Assembly: GCA_003135055.1 (NCBI GenBank)
Contig: PLDF01000159.1
Location: forward strand, 1 to 64,000
DNA from: Bryobacterales bacterium
GTDB taxonomy: Bacteria; Acidobacteriota; Terriglobia; Bryobacterales; Bryobacteraceae
Reading direction: 5' to 3'
DNA length: 64,000 nucleotides
Every line of letters starts with the position of its first letter. Position 1 is the first letter of the stretch. Made by a program: the position numbers and the translations under genes. This document shows, piece after piece, positions 42,134 to 50,382 of this stretch. The notes beneath the pieces are model-generated. The model was not told the origin of the DNA. It saw only the letters and a program-made list of their open reading frames with translations, and made no database searches.

Positions 42134-42958
42134 ATGAATAACGCCACGAACATCCGGGAATTAGACAGAACGTTACCGCGGGCTGCCGTGATCGCAGCGA
42201 TTCTATTCAGCCCCATGAGCACGCCGGAGATTCGAGCCCAGCCGCAAGCTGCGGCGCCGCTTGCGTTCGAGGTCGCCTCCGTGAAACCAGCCGGCACGAG
42301 CTGTCGCGGCAGAAGGTCCGTCGACTCTCAGCAAGTCAGATACGCCAATTTTTCCCTCAAGGGCCTCGTCCGGGATGCGTATAAGGTGGAGCTGTATCAG
42401 ATCAATGCGCCCGAGTGGTTCGACGGCCAATGTTATGACGTCGCCGCCAAGCTGCCGGATGGCGCTTCCAAAGAGCAGATCCCCGCGATGTTGCAGGCTC
42501 TGCTGGCCGAACGATTCCGCATGACGGTACATAAGGAGATGAAGCGGGACCGCGTGTACGCGCTGGTTGTCGCCAGGAACGGGCCGCGCCTCAAGGAATC
42601 GAAAGGCCAGAGCGATGGGCCGCAGGGCGTGGAGCTGCATGCCGACGGCCACATGGAATTCACCTCGGCTACGCTCGCGAGCTTCTCAAGCGCCATGTCG
42701 GTTCTTTTGGCTCGCCCCGTCGTGGACATGACGGAAATTCAAGGACATTTCGACATCACCCTGAACGTCACCAGGGGAGATCTTGCCGGAATGAGCCTCC
42801 CGCAGAATAGCGCTTCCGCGGATACCGTTCCCGAAAACAATGCCGCGTCGTCGGTCTTCGCCGCCATGCAGGAACTCGGACTGAAACTGGAATCGCGGAA
42901 TGCCCCGATCGAGCACATCGTAGTAGACAGCGCCGAAAAAGTTCCCACAGGGAACTGA
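42134..42958 (+). CDS. TIGR03435-type acidobacterial exported protein
   Basis: 274-aa protein of the family that expanded strongly in Solibacter. After an N-terminal hydrophobic segment (RAAVIAAILFSPMS) comes the signature FEVASVKPAG, then YANFSLKGLVRDAYKVELYQ, QAPEW-like NAPEWFDGQCYDVAAKLPDG, MLQALLAERFRMTVHKEMK and VYALVVARNGPRLKES. The C-terminal part has SSVFAAMQELGLKLESRNAP and HIVVDSAEKVPTGN. The function of the family is unknown; members often lie near sigma factor or surface protein genes. The ATG at 42134 places the hydrophobic helix near the N-terminus. A decayed second copy lies at 61573-61790. Confidence 0.85.
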   Translation: MNNATNIRELDRTLPRAAVIAAILFSPMSTPEIRAQPQAAAPLAFEVASVKPAGTSCRGRRSVDSQQVRYANFSLKGLVRDAYKVELYQINAPEWFDGQCYDVAAKLPDGASKEQIPAMLQALLAERFRMTVHKEMKRDRVYALVVARNGPRLKESKGQSDGPQGVELHADGHMEFTSATLASFSSAMSVLLARPVVDMTEIQGHFDITLNVTRGDLAGMSLPQNSASADTVPENNAASSVFAAMQELGLKLESRNAPIEHIVVDSAEKVPTGN

Positions 42959-42978
42959 AATACTGCCGCTGTGGTTCG

Positions 42979-43033
42979 AGGAGCTTGGCAACCGTCTGTT
43001 CCAGCTTGTCCAAGCGGGATGCGAAGCCGGCCT
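42979..43033 (-). pseudogene. 55-bp fragment of the small coiled-coil gene
   Basis: It matches 40327-40381 at 53 of 55 positions and encodes the end of that protein (SRLDKLEQTVAKLL instead of SRLEKLEQTVAKLL) on the minus strand. The rest of the gene is missing. It begins 20 bp after the TIGR03435-type stop codon. Confidence 0.75.
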
Positions 43034-43202
43034 GGCAGGCGGGCCGCCGCGATTTGGAATCCAGATAAGCCGACGTTCTCTCCTCGGGGTCCGCTCAGGC
43101 TGCGCTACGCTTTAATTCTCGGATGCCCTATCAATCGCCGCCTGGAGCAACTACCTGTCGGTACAGGCCGAGGCGGCGGCAACCCTTACCGGACTCGTTT
43201 TC

Positions 43203-43616
43203 GTGGCGGTGTCCATCAACCTTTCCCGCGTCCTGGCGACACCCGGACTGACCGGGCGGGCGGCGGAATCGATGATGCAATTGTTCGGCGTTGTGATTAT
43301 TTCAACCACTGCGCTCATTCCGCGACAGCCGCAGGCTGCCCTCGGGACGGAGATCCTTATTCTTGGGTCGCTTCTCTGGCTCGTCCAGACCGTGCTTCAG
43401 CTTCGCTACCTGACACGCAAGACGGGTCACCCGCGACGTTGGGGCATCACCAGAATAGTCCGGACCCAATTGGCCAACGTCCCGTTCTGTATCTCAGGAA
43501 TCCTGCTGCTGCGCGGCTCTCCCGCAGGAATGTACTGGCTGGCGCCGGGCTGCATTTTTTCTCTCTTCGCCGGAGTCGCCAGCGCGTGGGTCCTGCTGGT
43601 GGAAATCCTGCGCTGA
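43203..43616 (+). CDS. small membrane protein, possibly N-terminally truncated
   Basis: 137-aa protein from GTG at 43203 with about four hydrophobic segments (MMQLFGVVIISTTALI; LGTEILILGSLLWLVQTVLQ; LANVPFCISGILLL; GCIFSLFAGVASAWVLL). Upstream in the same frame the sequence still looks coding (SIAAWSNYLSVQAEAAATLT), as if the first helix began earlier, but the frame has no usual start codon before the stop at about 43110. Either an odd start is used or the 5' end is lost; the adjoining sequence is a gene fragment, so loss is plausible. No family recognised. Confidence 0.5.
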   Translation: MAVSINLSRVLATPGLTGRAAESMMQLFGVVIISTTALIPRQPQAALGTEILILGSLLWLVQTVLQLRYLTRKTGHPRRWGITRIVRTQLANVPFCISGILLLRGSPAGMYWLAPGCIFSLFAGVASAWVLLVEILR

Positions 43617-43771
43617 TCGAACGGATGTCACGGATCGCGCGCCGGTGGCCTCGCGGCGGTAGACGGCAGCGGAGTTCTCTTGTCCAATTGCCGAAGTACT
43701 CTCCCTGATCGAGCACTTTGCCGCCGATACTGGAAGATCGTATCGCCCAGCGCGACCGAGATGACTCTACC

Positions 43772-43807
43772 GGCTCCGATCGGAGCCACGACCGTGAGGG
43801 AGCGTTC
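43772..43807. repeat. R2 element, partial copy
   Basis: GGCTCCGATCGGAGCC, a perfect palindrome, followed by ACGACCGTGAGGGAGCG. The same words recur at 61431-61470 (inverse order) and 61808-61920, and with changes at 51811-51916. Confidence 0.75.
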
Positions 43808-43882
43808 GCGACCAGTGTTCGCGACCAGTGTTTGCGACCAGTGTTTGCGACCAGTGTTTGCGAACAGTGTTTGCGAACAGTG
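43808..43882. repeat. 13-bp tandem repeat, six copies
   Basis: Six consecutive copies of GCGACCAGTGTTT with C/T and C/A variants (the last two read GCGAACAGTGTTT). It directly adjoins the R2 copy and ends about 43 bp before the ADOP stop codon. It is not protein coding. Confidence 0.9.
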
Positions 43883-43924
43883 GAAACCCTCGCCATGACT
43901 GGGCAACCCATGGGGCCGCCCCAC

Positions 43925-46354
43925 TTACTCGTACCGCAGCGCCACAATCGGGTCGATCTTCATCGCCCGCCGCGCCGGAATGTAAATCGCCAGCGCCGCC
44001 GCGGCGGCCAGCGCCAGCGGGATGCCGATAAACGTGGCCGGGTCCTTCGGGCTCACCCCGTAAACCAGCGAAGCGATCATCGGCGCCAAAGCATAAGCCG
44101 CCGCGATTCCCACCGCAAGGCCCGCCAGCGTGGTCGCCATGCCGCGGCGGAAGACCAGACCGAGCACGCTGCTGCGCGCCGCCCCAAGCGCCAGGCGGAT
44201 GCCGATTTCCTGCGTCTGCTCAGAGACCACATAGGCCATCACGCCATACACGCCCACCGACGACAGCACCAACGCCAGCACGCCGAAAACTCCCATCAGC
44301 ACGGCCATGTAATTCAGCCCCACGGATTGTTCGTGCATCCACGTCTCCAGCGTGGCCATGCCCGTGATGGGCATCTCGGGATCAACCGCGCGGATAGCCG
44401 CCGTCACTGCCGGCGCCAGACGCAGCGGATCGCCAACGGTGCGCACGCCGATATCCATCCACAGCTTGGGCGTTTGCGTCAAAGGAACGTAGAGCACCGG
44501 GCGCGGAAGCCGGTCGAAGGCGTCGTGCGTCACATCGCCCGCCACGCCCACGATGGTGATCCACGGCCCCTTCGAATCCATCCCGCCCAGCTTGATGCGC
44601 TTGCCGACGGGCGATTCGTGCGGCCACCACTTCTGCGCCATGCGCTCGCCGATCACCCCGGCCCGCGGCGTTTCGGCGCCATCGGTATCGTCAAGCAAAC
44701 GTCCACGGCGCAGCGGAACGCCGAGCGTCCGGAAAAAGCGATCGGATACGGATTGAAGCTGGCACGAAGGCTGGTCGCCCCGTTCAAAGGTACGGCCCTC
44801 GATGGTGAAATTGGCGCCGGAGGAGTGGCCGCTATACGGAAGCGCGGTCACCGCCACCGCCGACTTCACGCCCGGCAGCGCATTCAACCGCCGCAACGCG
44901 TCGGCGTAGAACGCCGCGATCTGGTGGTCCTCATGGTATTTCGTCTCCGTGAGAGTGAGCCGCAGGCTGAGCAGAGTGGCCGGATGGAGGTTGGCGGCAG
45001 TGGTAACCATCGATTGGAAACCGCGCACCATCAAGCTGGCGCCCACCAGCAGCACCACCGCCAGCGCGATCTCAAAACCCACCAGAACGCCGCGCAGCCG
45101 CCGCCGCGAGCGGCCCGTGGAGGAACCACGGCCGCCATCGCGCAAACTCTGCGTAAGGTTCGGCCGCGAGCACTGCCATGCAGGCGCGACGCCGGACAGA
45201 ATGCCGCTGGCCAGGGCCGCGGCCAGCATGAAGCCCAACGTCCGGTAGTCGATGCCTATCTCCTGCCAGCCCACAATGTATCTGCCAATGCGCGGGGGCA
45301 TGCCGGCGCGGATCATATCCACGCCCCACCAAGCCACCGCAACGCCTAACAGCGCGCCGGCCAGCGACAGCACAACGCACTCGAACACCACTTGCGAAAC
45401 CAGACGCCACCGGGCCGCGCCCAGCGCCGTGCGCAATGCCACTTCGCGCGCCTTGCCGGTGGCGCGCGCATACTGCAGGTTGGCGACGTTGGAGCAAGCG
45501 ATCAACAAAACAAAGACGACGCTCCAGAACAGCGTCAGCGTATACTGGCGGCTTTCGCGGCCAATCAGGAACGCCTGCGTGGAAGTTACCAGGAAAAGAC
45601 GTTTTTTGTTGGTATCCGGATAGAGCGCCGCCAGCCGGTGCGCGATGCCGTCGGCTTCTACGGAAGCCTGTTCCACGGTGTGGCCGGCCTTCAACCGGGC
45701 CACGCTTTCGAGAGTTTGCGAAGTCCGCGAATGGCGAGCGGCCGGCTTGAACGCGAGCGGGGTCCAGACTTCCGCCGCCAGCGGAAAATCGAATTGCGGC
45801 GGCATAACGCCGACCACTACGTGATCGGTGTCGTCCAGCCGGATGGTGGCGCCGATGATGTTGCGGTCGCCGCCGAATCGCCGCTGCCAGAAGCGATGGC
45901 TAAAGATTACTTCATGCTCGCTGCCGGGCTGGTCTTCACCGGGACGAAACGCGCGGCCGAGCGCCGGCTGCACGCCGAGCACGTCGAAGAAATTGATATT
46001 CACCAGCCCCTGATTGACCCGCTCCGGCTCGCCGCCCGGACCCGCGATATTAGCGAGCCCCTGTTGATAGCTGGCCAAGCCTTCGTACGAAACGCTCTGC
46101 GCGCGAATATCGTCGACATCGGCCGGAGTGGTGGTGTTCCAATTGTTAGGATCGTCAGTGTCGCGCTGAAGAATTGTCACCAGCGATTCCATGTGCGGCA
46201 GCGGAATGGGCTTCCACAGCATGGCATCGCACACGCTGAAGATGGCGGCTGTTGCGCCGATTCCCAACGCGAGGGTGACGATAGCCGTGGCCGCAAAGCC
46301 GGGAGATTTTCCGAGAGACCGGAAAGTGTAACGAATGTTGCTTGCGAGGCCCAT
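43925..46354 (-). CDS. ADOP-type ABC transporter permease (MacB/FtsX-like)
   Basis: 809-aa permease. The N-terminal helix (FAATAIVTLALGIGATAAIF) opens a first MacB-type periplasmic domain and FtsX membrane unit (about 20-400), and a second unit follows (about 420-805), ending in ARRAMKIDPIVALRYE, the usual ADOP tail. Conserved words are NIRYTFRSLGKSPGF at the start and TQEIGIRLALGAARSSVLGL late. Duplicated orphan permeases of this kind are very numerous in Solibacter. No ATPase gene adjoins, so it is an orphan that may use a shared ATPase. Export or membrane signalling is inferred from MacB homology. Confidence 0.93.
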   Translation of the reverse strand: MGLASNIRYTFRSLGKSPGFAATAIVTLALGIGATAAIFSVCDAMLWKPIPLPHMESLVTILQRDTDDPNNWNTTTPADVDDIRAQSVSYEGLASYQQGLANIAGPGGEPERVNQGLVNINFFDVLGVQPALGRAFRPGEDQPGSEHEVIFSHRFWQRRFGGDRNIIGATIRLDDTDHVVVGVMPPQFDFPLAAEVWTPLAFKPAARHSRTSQTLESVARLKAGHTVEQASVEADGIAHRLAALYPDTNKKRLFLVTSTQAFLIGRESRQYTLTLFWSVVFVLLIACSNVANLQYARATGKAREVALRTALGAARWRLVSQVVFECVVLSLAGALLGVAVAWWGVDMIRAGMPPRIGRYIVGWQEIGIDYRTLGFMLAAALASGILSGVAPAWQCSRPNLTQSLRDGGRGSSTGRSRRRLRGVLVGFEIALAVVLLVGASLMVRGFQSMVTTAANLHPATLLSLRLTLTETKYHEDHQIAAFYADALRRLNALPGVKSAVAVTALPYSGHSSGANFTIEGRTFERGDQPSCQLQSVSDRFFRTLGVPLRRGRLLDDTDGAETPRAGVIGERMAQKWWPHESPVGKRIKLGGMDSKGPWITIVGVAGDVTHDAFDRLPRPVLYVPLTQTPKLWMDIGVRTVGDPLRLAPAVTAAIRAVDPEMPITGMATLETWMHEQSVGLNYMAVLMGVFGVLALVLSSVGVYGVMAYVVSEQTQEIGIRLALGAARSSVLGLVFRRGMATTLAGLAVGIAAAYALAPMIASLVYGVSPKDPATFIGIPLALAAAAALAIYIPARRAMKIDPIVALRYE

Positions 46355-46411
46355 GGACGCTCCTTGTCTAAAGATTACGTCCGGCAGGCGGCATAAGTTC
46401 GCAGAATCGGG

Positions 46412-46510
46412 GGTGGGACAGACGATCGGTTTGGGTCGTCTGTCAAGCGCCGCGATTGGCCAGGCAACGACAGAGGCAACGACAGACCACTAAAGGCGAT
46501 GGTCTGTCCT
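46412..46510. repeat. R3 element, inverted copy
   Basis: Read on the minus strand it gives GGACAGACCATCGCCTTTAG, TGGTCTGTC, a variable middle with a 12-bp repeat (GGCAACGACAGA twice on the plus strand), TTGACAGACGACCCAAACC and GATCGTCTGTCCCACC, matching 23167-23280 and 48421-48533. It forms the end of the DUF1223 gap; the gene's stop codon overlaps its border. Confidence 0.8.
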
Positions 46511-47225
46511 ACTTTGCTTGCGGGTCGATTTCCGCGGCGCCCAGCACCGGGCCGGCATCGCCTTCCTGCACGAAGACGATTACCCGCTGCTCCGCCGCGG
46601 AAGCCGGCAGTGGAACCGCCTGGCTGAAGGATGCGCCGCGCTTGACCGATCCGATTTTCCGCAAGCTGCGCACCATGGCGACGTGATGCAGTTGGCGGCC
46701 CTTGTTCTCGCCGGCATTAACCTGCGATGTGCCGCTATCCTGCGCCAACACCAGAAAAACGCCCGCGGTATCGGGTGAGCCGTCCACATCCACCTGAATC
46801 CCGGCAGAACTCCGCTCAACGCGCACCAGGGCCTTGGGGCGCTCAGTCGCTTTGGTAATTTCCGCTACCGCGCGTTTGGCGTCGCTGCCCACGAACTGCG
46901 CCACGCCGTCCACTACCATCTGCGGCGTGTAGGGCCCGTCGGTCCGGAAGCGTTGCGCATACGCTTCCTGCCGCAGAGTGTTTTCGTGAGAGGAATACGG
47001 ATCTTTCCAGCCCTGACGATCCCAGTAATCCACGTGTTCGCCGAGCACCACAACGCGCGGGTCAAGTTGCTCGAGCATGTGGTCGGCGGGCGGGCAGTCC
47101 GAGCAGCCTTCGGAGGTGAAAAGCTCCACTAGAACGGGAGCGCGATTCGGAGCCGCGGCGGTCTGCGCCCATAGCGCGCAGGCTGTCCAGGCAGCGATCG
47201 TATAACGGCGTGCGTAACCGCGCAT
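46509..47225 (-). CDS. DUF1223 family thioredoxin-like protein
   Basis: 238-aa protein. A signal-like N-terminus (YTIAAWTACALWAQTAAA) precedes LVELFTSEGCSDCPPADHML, the DUF1223 signature, with a CxxC motif where thioredoxins have theirs. GEHVDYWDRQGWKDPYSSHE and QRFRTDGPYTPQMVVDG complete the family pattern. DUF1223 proteins are predicted exported thioredoxin-fold proteins of unknown role. It is the last gene of a minus-strand run with a small basic protein 8 bp upstream and rhomboid behind that. Confidence 0.9.
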   Translation of the reverse strand: MRGYARRYTIAAWTACALWAQTAAAPNRAPVLVELFTSEGCSDCPPADHMLEQLDPRVVVLGEHVDYWDRQGWKDPYSSHENTLRQEAYAQRFRTDGPYTPQMVVDGVAQFVGSDAKRAVAEITKATERPKALVRVERSSAGIQVDVDGSPDTAGVFLVLAQDSGTSQVNAGENKGRQLHHVAMVRSLRKIGSVKRGASFSQAVPLPASAAEQRVIVFVQEGDAGPVLGAAEIDPQAK

Positions 47226-47233
47226 TCGCCGGC

Positions 47234-47446
47234 CTATGCCTTGCGCTTAACGGCCTTGACCTTGTATTTGCCTACCTTGCGCTTGGCCGGATTGTACTTG
47301 GCGGGCTTGTACTTGGTCGCCCTTGACTTGGACGCCTTTCTTGCCTTCTGCGCCTTGGCGCTATAAACCGGCTTCTTCTTCGCTTCGGCGACCGCCGTGA
47401 GGGCGAAGCCGAGCGCGAGGGCTAGAGCCAGATTGCGGATCTTCAT
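47234..47446 (-). CDS. small basic secreted Lys/Ala-rich protein
   Basis: 70-aa protein. The ATG at 47446 follows AGAGGA and gives a signal peptide (IRNLALALALGFALTAVAEA). The mature part is strongly basic with repeated words YKPAK and YNPAK and KAQKARKASKSRATK, giving roughly half Lys/Arg/Ala. No family is recognised. Such peptides can bind nucleic acid, cell-wall polymers or be proteolysed. It lies 10 bp downstream of the rhomboid gene and 8 bp before the DUF1223 gene, so all three are probably co-transcribed. Confidence 0.7.
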   Translation of the reverse strand: MKIRNLALALALGFALTAVAEAKKKPVYSAKAQKARKASKSRATKYKPAKYNPAKRKVGKYKVKAVKRKA

Positions 47447-47456
47447 GATTCCTCTA

Positions 47457-48293
47457 TTATTGCGCAAATTGCGAAAACGACAAGTACATCTCAAGGAAAC
47501 ATGCCGCAGTTAACAAAATACAGGCCCCGGCGGCCACCTTCCATAGCTTCTCCACCGGCGAACCCTCGTATCTTTGCGTGCCGGCCAGATAGGCGATGCC
47601 GAAACCGGAAGCCAATCCGCCCACGTGAGCTGCGTTATCCACGTTGAACCCCGGCAGCAGGCCGATTATCAGCATGTAGATCACCCACCGTATATATTGT
47701 CCGCGGACGGCGTCGCCGACGGCGCTGCGATGGGTGGTTCCCCACGCGATCATGACGCCGATCAAGCCCATGATGCCGGCCGAGGCCCCCATGGAAGGCG
47801 TCATAGGCATCCACAAATAGCTCAGATAGAATCCGCAAATGGTGGCGGCGGTATAAAACACGAACATGCGGCCGGCGCCATAAATCTCTTCCACCTGCGC
47901 GCCGACATCCAGCAGGACCCACGAGTTCATGAAGATGTGGAAGAGGCCGCCGTGCAGATATCCGGCCGTCACCAGCCGCCACCATTGGCCGAGTTGAATG
48001 GCCGGCCCGAACTTGGCGCCGAACATCACCAGGGTGCGGCCATCGAGATCCATCAAAGCGCTGCCGTTCCCCGCACGCATGCTGTAGAGCACGGTGATCA
48101 GGAACATGCCGGCGTTGATGGTAGAGATCATCACCGTCAAAAACCGCGCATGCGGAATCAACCCGCCCAGAATAGGCGATGGATTGCGCCGGTCGATGGC
48201 GCGCGCTCCCACGGGTTCGTTGCAATACGGGCAGATCTTGTCCTTGGAAGTGATGAAGGCCCGGCATTGCGGACACATGCGGCGCGAATCCAT
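47457..48293 (-). CDS. rhomboid intramembrane serine protease with zinc ribbon
   Basis: 278-aa membrane protease. A zinc ribbon at the N-terminus (CPQCRAFITSKDKICPYC) precedes the rhomboid domain. The catalytic Ser is in MGASAGIMGLIG and the His in NAAHVGGLASGF; HIFMNSWVLLDVG is the typical second-helix motif, with six membrane helices (about 50-255). The substrate is unknown. It lies 10 bp upstream of the small basic secreted protein gene. Confidence 0.9.
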   Translation of the reverse strand: MDSRRMCPQCRAFITSKDKICPYCNEPVGARAIDRRNPSPILGGLIPHARFLTVMISTINAGMFLITVLYSMRAGNGSALMDLDGRTLVMFGAKFGPAIQLGQWWRLVTAGYLHGGLFHIFMNSWVLLDVGAQVEEIYGAGRMFVFYTAATICGFYLSYLWMPMTPSMGASAGIMGLIGVMIAWGTTHRSAVGDAVRGQYIRWVIYMLIIGLLPGFNVDNAAHVGGLASGFGIAYLAGTQRYEGSPVEKLWKVAAGACILLTAACFLEMYLSFSQFAQ

Positions 48294-48324
48294 GCGTTCA
48301 TCATAACAACCGCCCGAGCGGGAC

Positions 48325-48533
48325 CGGCCTCCTGGTCAAACGCGCCGGAGGCGCACTCCGCACGGGCCGACCGGGCAGGAGGCCGATCGCACAAGTTGCC
48401 GATCGCCGGAGACGCTCTCCGCGCGGGCCTCCTGGCCGGTCGCTTGGCAGGACAGACCATCGCCTTGTGTGGTCTGTTATGTTTCGCTGAGTACGGCCGC
48501 CTGACAGACGACAAAAAACGATCGTCTGCCCCA
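48325..48533. repeat. R3 element and GC-rich palindromes
   Basis: The right part (48421-48533) copies the element at 23167: GGCCTCCTGGCCGGTCGCTT, GGACAGACCATCGCCTTGTG, then TGACAGACGACAAAAAACGA. The left part (48325-48420) holds more palindromic words (GACCGGCCTCCTGGTC, CGCCGGAGGCG). It fills most of the 323-bp gap before the AroD-AroE gene. Confidence 0.75.
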
Positions 48534-48616
48534 CGTCCAGAATGTAGAAACTCCGGTGACCGGCCAGGGGAGCCGGTCCGGTAACATCCCTGTGGTATTC
48601 TGGAACCCTCTGCATC

Positions 48617-50125
48617 ATGGCGCAGAAGAGGCCGCTCCCGCGCATCTGTATCGCTCTAGGATTGCCCGATGTTCCCGCTTTGCTGGAACACGCGCAGCGC
48701 GAGGCCGAATCCGGTGAGGCCTTCCTTGAATTCCGCCTGGATTTTCTCGATCAACCGGCGCGCGGCGCCGCTGCCATCCGCGGTTTCCTGGAGCGCTTTC
48801 CCGAGTGCATCGTCCTAGCCACGTGCCGCCGCCACCAGAACCATGGGCGCTTCAACGGCAGCATCGAAGAGCAGCTTGCGTTGCTCGATCTGGCCATCGA
48901 GAACGGCGCGCAAGCCATCGACGTGGAAATCGAAACCGCCGAAGCTGCCGCGGAGCGTTTGCAGCAATTCCGCGGCCGCGCCCACGTGATTGTGTCGTAT
49001 CACAACTTCGAGGCCACGCCGCCCCTCGAAGCGGTGGTGAATCGCGTGACGCGCGTTCCCGCCGACGCATACAAAGTGGTCACCACGGCGCGCAAGCCTT
49101 CCGATAACGCGCGCGTGCTGGCCGCCGTGAAGACCGCGCCCCGGCACCGCCTGATGGTGCTGGCCATGGGCGAGCTCGGTTTTCCCACGCGCGTGCTCTC
49201 ACCCATTTTCGGGGGCGTCTACACTTACGCGGCCCCCATGCAGACGCCGGGTACCGCCTCCGGGCAGGTGAGCGCCCGCTCGCTGCGCCACGTCTATCGC
49301 GTCGAGAAGCTGGCTAAGACGGCCAAGATCTACGGCGTCATCGCCGACCCGGTACGCCACTCCATTTCGCCCGCCGTACACAATCGCGCCTTTCAATCGC
49401 GGCGCATCGACGCCGTCTATCTGCCGTTCCTGGTGTCGCCCGCGCATCTGCGCGATTTCTTTTCGCTGGCGGAAAAGCTGCCGCTGGCCGGGTTCAGCGT
49501 CACCATTCCGCACAAGCAGAAGATCATCCGCTATCTGGACGTGGTGGATCCGCTGGCCAAGCGGATCGGCGCCGTCAACACCGTGTGGCGCAAAGCCGGC
49601 AAGTGGCGCGGCGCCAATACCGATGCCGCGGGCGTTACCGGCCCGCTCTCAAAGCACTTGCGCCTGCCAAAATCGAGCGTGCTGATTGTGGGCAACGGCG
49701 GGGCGGCGCGCGGAGCCGCGGTCGCGCTGGCCGATGCCGGGGCCAAGATCGCGCTGGTGGGCCGCAATGCCGACCGCGTGCGCGCGCTCTCAAAGCTTTG
49801 CGGCGCCGAGCCGCTCGGCCGCGAACAGCTCTCGGGGCGGCACTTCGACGCCGTGGTACACGCCACGCCGCTCGGCATGTATCCCAACGTCAACGATTGC
49901 TATTTTAACGGCCACATTCCGGGCGAAGTGGTCTTCGACATGGTGTATAACCCGCTCGAAACCGTGCTGATCCGCCACGCGCGCGAACAGGGCCGCACGG
50001 TGATTCCGGGCATCGAGATGTTCGTCGAACAGGCCGTGCGCCAGTTCGAGATCTGGACCGGCGAAACCGCGCCGCGCCCCGCCATGCAGAAGGCGGCCGC
50101 GGAGGCACTGGAGATCAAGGCATGA
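48617..50125 (+). CDS. aroDE: bifunctional 3-dehydroquinate dehydratase / shikimate dehydrogenase
   Basis: 502-aa fusion for steps 3 and 4 of the shikimate pathway. The N-terminal type I dehydroquinase (about 10-215) has FLEFRLDFLD, the catalytic His in VIVSYHNFEATP and the Schiff-base Lys in ADAYKVVTTAR. The C-terminal AroE domain (about 230-495) has YGVIADPVRHSISPAVHN, GFSVTIPHKQKII with the catalytic Lys, GANTDAAGVTG and the NADP-binding LIVGNGGAARGAAVAL. This order equals that of plant and chlamydial enzymes and occurs in several bacteria. The stop overlaps the following Tat-type gene (ATGA). Confidence 0.96.
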   Translation: MAQKRPLPRICIALGLPDVPALLEHAQREAESGEAFLEFRLDFLDQPARGAAAIRGFLERFPECIVLATCRRHQNHGRFNGSIEEQLALLDLAIENGAQAIDVEIETAEAAAERLQQFRGRAHVIVSYHNFEATPPLEAVVNRVTRVPADAYKVVTTARKPSDNARVLAAVKTAPRHRLMVLAMGELGFPTRVLSPIFGGVYTYAAPMQTPGTASGQVSARSLRHVYRVEKLAKTAKIYGVIADPVRHSISPAVHNRAFQSRRIDAVYLPFLVSPAHLRDFFSLAEKLPLAGFSVTIPHKQKIIRYLDVVDPLAKRIGAVNTVWRKAGKWRGANTDAAGVTGPLSKHLRLPKSSVLIVGNGGAARGAAVALADAGAKIALVGRNADRVRALSKLCGAEPLGREQLSGRHFDAVVHATPLGMYPNVNDCYFNGHIPGEVVFDMVYNPLETVLIRHAREQGRTVIPGIEMFVEQAVRQFEIWTGETAPRPAMQKAAAEALEIKA

Positions 50126-50379
50126 AGAAGGCTAGTGGGATCACTACCGGGATCACTACCAAAATCACGCGCCGCAAACTCGGCTCCGCGCTGATTTCCA
50201 TTAGCGCGGTATGGTCCGGAGCGCTTTCGTCGAAAGCGTTCGCGCAAACCCAGGTGCAAACCCAGGCGCCGGCCGATCCGCTGCAGGCGGCGAAAGATCG
50301 CATCAAGACCGCCGGCGACGCGCTCGCCAAAGAGCAGGTCCCCATGGCTACCGAGCCATCGTTTCAGTTCAAAGCGTGA
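50122..50379 (+). CDS. small Tat-type exported protein before the amidase
   Basis: 85-aa unknown protein that begins with overlap to the AroD-AroE gene. The sequence ITRRKLGSALISISAVWSG resembles a twin-arginine signal (TRRKL plus hydrophobic stretch), ending AFAQ; the mature part of about 40 residues is charged and helical (QAAKDRIKTAGDALAKEQVP, then TEPSFQFKA). A 12-bp DNA repeat at 50131-50170 gives the unusual TGITTKIT start. It ends 3 bases before the amidase gene. I recall a comparable small Tat-type gene next to amidase genes in relatives but cannot verify it. It may be a partner or chaperone of the amidase. Confidence 0.6.
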   Translation: MKKASGITTGITTKITRRKLGSALISISAVWSGALSSKAFAQTQVQTQAPADPLQAAKDRIKTAGDALAKEQVPMATEPSFQFKA

Positions 50380-50382
50380 GAC

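Noticed and set aside
43808-43882. Possible CRISPR array
   Set aside because: The 13-bp units are contiguous with no spacers, and no cas gene is present.
43718-45349. 543-codon plus-strand frame opposite the ADOP gene
   Set aside because: Its start runs through the 13-bp tandem repeat and the rest is antisense to a well-supported permease.
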